This document shows, piece by piece, positions 1 to 4,776 of a stretch of DNA of 5,870 nucleotides. The stretch lies in assembly GCA_030692905.1 (NCBI GenBank), contig JAUYBT010000227.1:1-5870 (forward strand), in the 5' to 3' direction. The position numbers and the translations under genes were made by a program. Source of the stretch: Bacteroidales bacterium (GTDB lineage: Bacteria; Bacteroidota; Bacteroidia; Bacteroidales; VadinHA17). Positions within the stretch are counted from its first letter, which is position 1. Each line of letters starts with the position of its first letter. Under the pieces are notes generated by a model. That model saw nothing but the letters and a program-made list of their open reading frames with translations. It had not been told where the DNA came from and did no database searches.

Positions 1-1
1 T

Positions 2-115
2 AAAACACATCACGAGCTTCATAATCTGCAGAGAGCCAGGGCTCAGCTCAGGTTGGTGATGAGCATGGAGGAGCAGTGTGGGGAAATGAAGAGGATTATT
101 AGTAATTTAACATAG
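2..115 (+). CDS. C-terminal fragment of an unidentified upstream protein
   Basis: An open frame enters from the left edge and runs 37 codons to a TAG stop at 113-115. The two other forward frames stop within the first 60 bases. The peptide is charged, with regularly spaced Leu, Ile and Met, and ends in MKRIISNLT, which suggests an amphipathic helix or short coiled coil at a protein C-terminus. An open frame this short could occur by chance, and the family cannot be named. The stop codon coincides with the first 7-bp repeat unit, as also happens after the carboxyltransferase gene at 2519. Confidence 0.35.
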   Translation, partial: KTHHELHNLQRARAQLRLVMSMEEQCGEMKRIISNLT

Positions 116-140
116 GTGCTGGGTGCTTGGTACTGGGAAG
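113..140 (+). repeat. Degenerate 7-bp tandem repeat, TGGGTGC type
   Basis: Four consecutive heptamers can be read in one phase: TAGGTGC, TGGGTGC, TTGGTAC and TGGGAAG. The first unit includes the stop codon of the upstream frame. Bases 115-136 are also the left arm of an imperfect inverted repeat whose right arm is 245-266. The tract is non-coding, and no function can be assigned. Confidence 0.6.
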
Positions 141-154
141 AAGACTTCTAAAGG

Positions 155-186
155 AATCCTCTCCTGGGAGGGGCATGGGGTGGGTT
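155..186 (+). repeat. C-rich/G-rich palindromic intergenic element, copy 1
   Basis: The order is CCTCT (158-162), GAGG(GG), then GGGGTGGGTT (177-186). The second copy, at 2583-2629, shows the same order, with CCTCT, GAGGGG and GGGGTGAGTT. The pyrimidine arm (158-164) can pair with the purine run at 166-173, though the loop is very short, or with other G runs nearby. It resembles REP-like intergenic repeats found in many copies in Bacteroidota genomes; that comparison is from memory. Its copy number elsewhere in this genome cannot be seen. Confidence 0.5.
166..184 (+). other. Canonical G-quadruplex motif
   Basis: The 19-base stretch GGGAGGGGCATGGGGTGGG has four runs of at least three guanines separated by loops of 1, 3 and 1 bases. 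This fits the standard G3+N1-7 pattern, and such short loops usually give a stable parallel fold. It lies on the sense strand about 100 bases before the start of the transglutaminase-like gene. Whether it folds in the cell, or affects the downstream gene, cannot be judged from sequence. Confidence 0.65.
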
Positions 187-193
187 AAAAATT

Positions 194-270
194 ACTGGGT
201 ACTGGGTCCTAGGTGTTGGGTAGTGAGGAACCAGAAACCAGAAACCAGAACCAAGAAACCAGCACCAGAT
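194..270 (+). repeat. Eleven-unit 7-bp repeat tract that switches strand sense halfway
   Basis: This 77-bp tract reads as eleven heptamers in one unbroken phase. Units 1-5 are of the ACTGGGT type (194-228, two exact copies then degenerate). Units 6-11 are of the AACCAGA type (229-270, three exact copies then degenerate). The halves are roughly reverse-complementary through CTGG and CCAG, so the tract could fold back at about 228/229. It ends 15 bases before the likely start codon at 286 and therefore forms the immediate upstream region of that gene. Translating through it gives low-complexity peptide, so it was not treated as coding. Confidence 0.7.
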
Positions 271-285
271 AATAAGTGTCAAAAT

Positions 286-900
286 ATGGTGTGGACAAAA
301 ATTGAGATCGGGTTTTTGAAAACGATGAGCGACCCTGATAAAATTCAGGGCTTTCTCGATTCAATTGATTATAATCCTAATTATGAGTGCAGGTCTCCCA
401 GATGGGTTATCAGGAAAAAGTCAGCACATTGTTTTGAGGGCGCTTTGTTCGCCGCAGCAGCTTTGCAATTTATCGGATACCAGCCATTAATAGTCGATAT
501 GAAAGCCTATAATGATGATGATCATGTAATTGCTGTTTTTAAAGAAGATAGTCATTGGGGAGCAATTGCGAAATCGAACTTCACAACATTAAGGTACAGG
601 GAACCTGTATATCGATCACTGCGGGAACTTGTTATGTCCTATTTTGATTTTTATTTCAACATTGCCGGGGATAAGTCGTTACGATCCTACTCTCTCCCAC
701 TCGACCTTACAATCTATAAATCACGCCAATGGGCGACTACCGATGAAGATCTTGAGTATATCGGTGATAAACTGGAGAAGATACATCATTATCCTGTTGT
801 AAATAATAAGATGATTAATAATCTAAAGAAGGCAAGTGATGCTATGCTTAAGGCGGGGATGATGGGTTCTAATGAAGCAGGGCTGTTCAAACCCAAATAG
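286..900 (+). CDS. Transglutaminase-like domain protein of unknown function
   Basis: This is a 204-residue soluble protein without signal peptide or membrane segments. It has the layout of a transglutaminase-like fold: a Cys at the start of a helix (C49 in AHCFEGALFAAAAL), a His after an acidic run (H80 in DDDHVIAVF) and a polar residue after a Trp-Gly strand (S97/N98 in WGAIAKSNF). These would be the catalytic Cys-His-Asp/Asn triad; the assignment comes from motif shape and remembered similarity to conserved hypothetical proteins. The substrate is unknown. An upstream TTG start at 127 would translate the repeat tract, so the ATG at 286 was chosen; an ATG at 325 is a weaker alternative. No Bacteroidota-type promoter was found upstream. 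The carboxylase operon begins 63 bases downstream with its own promoter, so a functional link is not implied. Confidence 0.75.
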   Translation: MVWTKIEIGFLKTMSDPDKIQGFLDSIDYNPNYECRSPRWVIRKKSAHCFEGALFAAAALQFIGYQPLIVDMKAYNDDDHVIAVFKEDSHWGAIAKSNFTTLRYREPVYRSLRELVMSYFDFYFNIAGDKSLRSYSLPLDLTIYKSRQWATTDEDLEYIGDKLEKIHHYPVVNNKMINNLKKASDAMLKAGMMGSNEAGLFKPK

Positions 901-910
901 GAAGGTTCTT

Positions 911-941
911 TTTGTAATTACCCCGATATTGACTACTTTTG
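911..941 (+). promoter_or_regulatory. Bacteroidota-type housekeeping promoter of the carboxylase operon
   Basis: A TTTG -33 element (911-914) is followed by a 19-base spacer and TACTTTTG (934-941), an exact match to the TAnnTTTG -7 element recognised by the primary sigma factor of Bacteroidota. Transcription would begin near 946-950, leaving a leader of roughly 13-17 bases before the ATG at 963. This also argues against an upstream TTG start at 939, which lies inside the -7 element. Confidence 0.7.
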
Positions 942-962
942 ACACCGTTAAAATATTTGGGT

Positions 963-2519
963 ATGGATTTATCGGGAAAAAATTACATGGCCTTTATCCA
1001 ACGTCAGGAGGCATTAAAAAAGCAGTATAGTCCTAAACAGGCCGAAAAACAGCATTTAAAAGGCAAACTTACTGCTCACGAACGAATCAGCCTGCTTTTT
1101 GACTCCGGTACTTTTGAGGAAATTGATACTTTTGTCACACCTGCCAGTCAACCGGTTGAGTTTGGTAAAGTGGAAAGAACATATGGGGATGGTGTGATAG
1201 TCGGCCATGGAAAAATCAATGGACGATTGGTATTTGCATATGCACAGATTTTTACAATTATGGGAGGATCCCTTGGTCTTGTTCATTCCAAGAAGATTAC
1301 CAAGATTCAGGAGATGGCGCTTAAGATGGGTTCTCCGATTATTGGCTTAATGGACTCTGGTGGTGCAAGAATTCAGGAAGGTGTAGCCAGCCTGAGCGGA
1401 TATGCCTCTATTTTTCACAATATAATCCAATCTTCAGGAATTATACCTCAGATTTCTGTAATCATGGGCCCCGCAGCAGGAGGTGCTGTTTACTCTCCTG
1501 CACTCACAGACTTTGTCTTCATGGTAAACCATACAAGCTACATGTTCGTAACCGGACCAAATGTTGTAAAAGAGGTTTTAAACGAAGATGTATCATCTGA
1601 TGAGTTGGGCGGAGCTGAGATACACGCACGCAAAAGTGGTGTGGCTCATATGATTTATGATGATGAAGAAAACACGATTCTCGCCTTGAAAAAATTTCTT
1701 TCTTACCTTCCCTCAAATAATGTTGAAAATCCGCCTTTTGTTGCTGATGATGGTTCTGTTTCTGATGTTAGCGAAAAATTAAGAGACATTGTTCCTGATG
1801 ACCCTAACAAGGCATATGATGTGAAAGATGTAATAAATCTGGTTGTTGATAGAAATAGTTTCTTTGAAACTTCAGAGCTTTACGCGGCAAATCTTGTAAC
1901 CGGATTTGCCAGATTAAAAGGTAAAACTATTGGCATTGTTGCCAATCAGCCCAAAGTACTTGCCGGCGTTCTCGATATCGATTCATCAACCAAGGGCGCC
2001 AGGTTCATACGGTTTTGTGATGCATTCAATATTCCGATACTTACTTTTGAAGATGTACCCGGTTTCCTTCCCGGTATCTATCAGGAACATGCCGGTATTA
2101 TCCGCCATGGTGCAAAGCTGCTCTTTGCTTACAGCGAAGCTACCGTGCCTAAGATAACTGTCATCCTCAGAAAAGCTTATGGAGGTGCATTCATCGTAAT
2201 GAATAGTAAATTCCTTGGCGGTGATTTCAGCTTTGCTTGGCCATCTGCAGAAATTGCTGTAATGGGCCCGGATGGAGCAGTAGCAATCCTCTACAGAAAA
2301 GAACTCGCTGAATCGAAAAATCCGGTTGAACTTAAAAAAGAGCTTGTTAAAAAATACCGCGATAAGATCGCAAATCCTTTTATTGCTGACGAAAGCGGTT
2401 ATATTGATGAGGTTATTGATCCTGCTATGACAAGAAAAAAGGTAATCTCAGCTTTCGCAGCACTTAATAATAAATGGGTTAAAGTGCCGGCAAGGAAACA
2501 TGGGAATATGCCATTATAA
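963..2519 (+). CDS. Acyl-CoA carboxylase carboxyltransferase beta subunit (PccB/MmdA family)
   Basis: This subunit transfers the carboxyl group from carboxybiotin to an acyl-CoA, in the cytoplasm and normally as a hexameric core. At 518 residues it has the usual family length. Two crotonase-like halves are visible. The N-terminal half has DSGGARIQEG (131-140) and the oxyanion-hole segment MGPAAGGAVYSPA (168-180). The C-terminal half has ANQPKV (327-332), GARFIRFCDAFNIP (345-358), EDVPGFLPG (363-371) and RKAYGGAF (403-410). The residue after GGAF is Ile411, where propionyl-CoA carboxylases have Asp; this is the position that sets acetyl versus propionyl preference in Streptomyces PccB and AccB. 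The substrate is therefore left open: acetyl-CoA, propionyl-CoA or both. The ATG at 963 fits the promoter spacing, with Met at 987 as an alternative. The biotin carboxylase and carrier protein genes follow, so a complete carboxylase is encoded. A methylmalonyl-CoA decarboxylase role is less likely because no membrane subunit is nearby. Confidence 0.93.
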   Translation: MDLSGKNYMAFIQRQEALKKQYSPKQAEKQHLKGKLTAHERISLLFDSGTFEEIDTFVTPASQPVEFGKVERTYGDGVIVGHGKINGRLVFAYAQIFTIMGGSLGLVHSKKITKIQEMALKMGSPIIGLMDSGGARIQEGVASLSGYASIFHNIIQSSGIIPQISVIMGPAAGGAVYSPALTDFVFMVNHTSYMFVTGPNVVKEVLNEDVSSDELGGAEIHARKSGVAHMIYDDEENTILALKKFLSYLPSNNVENPPFVADDGSVSDVSEKLRDIVPDDPNKAYDVKDVINLVVDRNSFFETSELYAANLVTGFARLKGKTIGIVANQPKVLAGVLDIDSSTKGARFIRFCDAFNIPILTFEDVPGFLPGIYQEHAGIIRHGAKLLFAYSEATVPKITVILRKAYGGAFIVMNSKFLGGDFSFAWPSAEIAVMGPDGAVAILYRKELAESKNPVELKKELVKKYRDKIANPFIADESGYIDEVIDPAMTRKKVISAFAALNNKWVKVPARKHGNMPL

Positions 2520-2582
2520 GGAAAAAGGAAAAAGGAAAAAGGAAAAAGGAAAAAGTAAGGAGTAAGAAGTACGTAGCAGGAA
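2520..2582 (+). repeat. Nine-unit 7-bp repeat tract directly after the stop codon
   Basis: Five exact copies of GGAAAAA (2520-2554) are followed in the same phase by GTAAGGA, GTAAGAA, GTACGTA and GCAGGAA (2555-2582). This makes 63 bases, exactly nine heptamers, each starting with G and almost entirely purine on this strand. The first unit begins at the base after the TAA stop (2517-2519) of the carboxyltransferase gene. The unit length equals that of the repeats at 113-140 and 194-270 although the sequence differs. Confidence 0.8.
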
Positions 2583-2629
2583 GAATTCCCCCTCTTTACA
2601 TAGTAGTGAGGGGACCAGGGGGTGAGTTC
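2583..2629 (+). repeat. C-rich/G-rich palindromic intergenic element, copy 2
   Basis: The element begins with GAATTC (2583-2588) and ends with GAGTTC (2624-2629). Two exclusive folds use the same C run. In the first, CCCCTC (2589-2594) pairs with GAGGGG (2608-2613) across a 13-base loop that can itself pair TAC with GTA. In the second, GAATTCCCCC (2583-2592) pairs with GGGG-T-GAGTTC (2619-2629), with one bulged T and one G-T wobble. The CCTCT, GAGGGG, GGGGTGAGTT order repeats that of 155-186. It sits between the first two carboxylase genes, where a hairpin could weaken or process the transcript; that effect is speculative. Confidence 0.6.
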
Positions 2630-2699
2630 GTGAAGATAAAAGATAAAATTAAGAAAGAAAAAGTCTTTGTAACAAGTTGTATGACAGATTATTAATAAT

Positions 2700-4205
2700 A
2701 TGAAGATAAAAAGAATACTCATTGCGAACAGAGGCGAGATTGCGGTCAGAATAATGAAAACTGCCCGTATGATGAATATTGAAACTGTTGCAGTTAAAAC
2801 GGCAGTTGAACCTAATGCAATGTACCTCTCATCAGCCGATGTGATTTATGATAATACCGAAGATGTTTCGGAGATTCCTGTTTTTCTCGACATCGAAAAG
2901 CTGATAGCCATTGCGCTGAAGACAAAGGCCAATGCTGTTCACCCGGGTTATGGTTTTCTTGCTGAGAACGCATACTTTGCCCAGAAGTGTATAGATAACA
3001 AAATAATTTTCATTGGTCCTTCTCCAGATGCAATTTACAAAATGGGGAATAAGACTATTGCACGAAAGATTGCCCTAGCCGGTGGAATTCCAATGGCAAT
3101 GGGAAGTGAAGGCAATATAGCTAATGAGGAAGAAGCTGTCATAATAGCAGAAAAAATTGGCTATCCTGTAATAATTAAAGCTGCATCCGGAGGTGGAGGA
3201 AGAGGTATGAGGATTGTGCGGAAATCCGAAGAGATGGAGAAGATGTTCATTATTGCCAGCAAAGAGGCAGAAAAAGCTTTCAATGATCCGTCTGTATTTG
3301 TCGAAAAATATATTGAAAATCCCAAACACATTGAATTTCAAATACTTGGCGATACTAAAGGCAATATAATACATCTTGGAGAAAGAGAGTGTTCGATTCA
3401 GAGGAAACATCAGAAACTTCTCGAGGAAGCTCCATCCAGTGCTCTGGATGAAAAGCTCAGGGAAAAAATGGGCAAAATGGCTGTCCAGATTGCAAAAGCA
3501 GTTGACTACCATTCAGCCGGAACAGTTGAATTCCTTCTTGACTCAGATAAAAATTTCTATTTCATGGAAATGAATACAAGGATTCAGGTGGAACACCCTG
3601 TAACCGAGATCATAACAGGAATTGACCTGATTGAACAGCAAATTAGAATCGCCAACGATAAAGAACTAAAATTCAGGCAGGAAGACATAAAACTTAAAGG
3701 ATGGGCTATAGAATGCAGAATAAATGCAGAAGATGTCCAGGCCGGATTTGCTCCCGACCCCGGGAAAATTGAAAGCTTAAATATGCCCTCTGACCCATGT
3801 GTCAGGGTAGATACCGGTGTTCAGGCTGGTTCTTCAATAGTAGCAAGCTATGATTCAATGATAGCCAAACTGATCGTTAAAGGGAAAGACCGGAAGGAAG
3901 CAATCAAAAATTGTAAAATGGCCCTCGATAAGGTGTGGATAAAAGGAACAAAAACAACTCTTCCGTTCTTCCGGATGCTGGTACGCCATCAGAAGTTCCA
4001 GGATGGCAGCTTTACAACTGCATTTATTGAAAAGGATCTTGAAAAATACTATTTCAACAGTGAATATGAAGAGATGCTTGCAGCATGGCTGGCTACCAAG
4101 TTATTTGTTAAGGAAAACCTGAATGATGACAGTATCAATATCGATTTCAAACATGGGAAAGACATGAGTCCATGGTTGCTTAATAAAAGAATAAATCAAT
4201 TCTAA
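2700..4205 (+). CDS. accC: Biotin carboxylase subunit of the acyl-CoA carboxylase
   Basis: This ATP-grasp enzyme carboxylates biotin on the carrier protein, using ATP and bicarbonate. The domains are the N-terminal biotin carboxylase domain (about 1-115, with IANRGEIAVRI and HPGYGFLAEN), the ATP-grasp domain (about 116-330, with glycine loop GGGGRGM at 164-170) and the C-terminal biotin carboxylase domain (about 335-445). Residues matching the E. coli AccC active site are all present: K118, K160, H210, K239, E277, E290, N292, R294, Q296, V297, E298 and R340. At 501 residues it is about 50 longer than E. coli AccC, the extra part being a C-terminal tail typical of acyl-CoA carboxylase forms. 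The segment around 33-60 departs from the usual S-D-A-D...H...ADE pattern. The gene lies 180 bases after the beta subunit gene, with repeats between, and 15 bases before the carrier gene. The ATG at 2700 leads straight into the conserved MKIKRILIANRGE start. Confidence 0.95.
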   Translation: MKIKRILIANRGEIAVRIMKTARMMNIETVAVKTAVEPNAMYLSSADVIYDNTEDVSEIPVFLDIEKLIAIALKTKANAVHPGYGFLAENAYFAQKCIDNKIIFIGPSPDAIYKMGNKTIARKIALAGGIPMAMGSEGNIANEEEAVIIAEKIGYPVIIKAASGGGGRGMRIVRKSEEMEKMFIIASKEAEKAFNDPSVFVEKYIENPKHIEFQILGDTKGNIIHLGERECSIQRKHQKLLEEAPSSALDEKLREKMGKMAVQIAKAVDYHSAGTVEFLLDSDKNFYFMEMNTRIQVEHPVTEIITGIDLIEQQIRIANDKELKFRQEDIKLKGWAIECRINAEDVQAGFAPDPGKIESLNMPSDPCVRVDTGVQAGSSIVASYDSMIAKLIVKGKDRKEAIKNCKMALDKVWIKGTKTTLPFFRMLVRHQKFQDGSFTTAFIEKDLEKYYFNSEYEEMLAAWLATKLFVKENLNDDSINIDFKHGKDMSPWLLNKRINQF

Positions 4206-4220
4206 ATCAAGCTATTAACA

Positions 4221-4751
4221 ATGGCAAACGATAAACTTCAGATAAAGAAGCTATATGTACTCTCATCAGAAAACAGGAAATTCAGTTTTTCTCTGCCTCT
4301 GAAACAAACAATAAGGATTGGGAAGAGGGATTATGAGGTTAAACTGAAAGCTGATGAAAAATACGGTACCTATATATTATGGAAGAACCGGAAATACCCT
4401 GTTGAGATTGTAAGCTCCCGACAAAACAGATATGAAATCCTCTTTAATGATATTAGCTACACATTCACGGTAGAAACACCCTTCTCGCTTCAGAGAATGA
4501 AGGTTCTGAATTCAAAGAGAGGTAAAGTTGAAAAGGAGTATATTAAGGCTCCCATGCCAGGGAAAATAATCGATGTGCTGGTACGGGAAGGATCCAATGT
4601 ACTTCAGGGAGAACCTGTTGTGATACTCTCAGCAATGAAGATGCAGAATGAGATATTATCTTCTGTTAATGGCGTCATTGTAAAAGTCTCAGCAAGGGCA
4701 AATACAAATGTAATGAAAGATGATCTGCTCATAGAGATAAAGGTGGGGTAA
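4221..4751 (+). CDS. Biotin carboxyl carrier protein subunit with N-terminal BT-like domain
   Basis: This 176-residue protein carries biotin between the biotin carboxylase and carboxyltransferase sites. The C-terminal biotinyl domain (about 108-174) begins at APMPGKI and has the biotinylation motif AMKM with K140 as the modified lysine, followed by the paired motif NGVIVKV. The N-terminal 105 residues are rich in alternating hydrophobic and charged strands. By position and character they probably correspond to the BT domain of propionyl-CoA carboxylase alpha, which docks on the beta subunit; that is an inference. There is no Pro/Ala-rich linker of the kind in E. coli AccB. It begins 15 bases after the biotin carboxylase gene, in the same reading frame, and the two products together (677 residues) match the size of one alpha chain. 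The last codons and the stop form part of the terminator hairpin. Confidence 0.9.
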   Translation: MANDKLQIKKLYVLSSENRKFSFSLPLKQTIRIGKRDYEVKLKADEKYGTYILWKNRKYPVEIVSSRQNRYEILFNDISYTFTVETPFSLQRMKVLNSKRGKVEKEYIKAPMPGKIIDVLVREGSNVLQGEPVVILSAMKMQNEILSSVNGVIVKVSARANTNVMKDDLLIEIKVG

Positions 4752-4761
4752 CCCACCTTTT
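4739..4761. terminator. Stop-codon-containing hairpin terminator, probably bidirectional
   Basis: The arms AAAGGTGGG (4739-4747) and CCCACCTTT (4752-4760) form a perfect 9-bp stem closed by the loop GTAA, a GNRA-type tetraloop. The last three loop bases are the TAA stop of the carrier protein gene. Four T residues (4758-4761) follow on the plus strand. On the minus strand the stem again ends in TTT, so the hairpin can also serve the convergent dipeptidase gene, which ends 15 bases away. The T run is short, so strength is uncertain. Confidence 0.75.
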
Positions 4762-4776
4762 CCATCATAAATCATA

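Noticed and set aside
113..270. CRISPR array
   Set aside because: The repeats are contiguous 7-bp units with no unique spacers between longer repeats.
127..285. N-terminal extension of the transglutaminase-like gene from a TTG at 127
   Set aside because: The extension would translate the heptamer repeats and palindromic element into low-complexity Gly/Arg/Lys-rich peptide; the conserved-looking protein begins after the ATG at 286.
890..913. Possible terminator after the transglutaminase-like gene
   Set aside because: Only a 4-bp AACC/GGTT stem with a 10-base loop precedes the T run, which also overlaps the -33 promoter element; too weak to call.
939..962. TTG start for the carboxyltransferase gene
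   Set aside because: The TTG lies inside the -7 promoter element, so it would be upstream of the predicted transcript start; the ATG at 963 gives the usual family length.
2666..2699. Separate promoter for the biotin carboxylase gene
   Set aside because: A TTTG occurs at 2666-2669, but the sequence at the right distance does not match TAnnTTTG and transcription would begin after the ATG.
3075..3512. 145-codon minus-strand open frame
   Set aside because: It lies wholly inside the biotin carboxylase ATP-grasp region on the opposite strand, and its Phe/Cys/His-rich translation looks like an antisense shadow.
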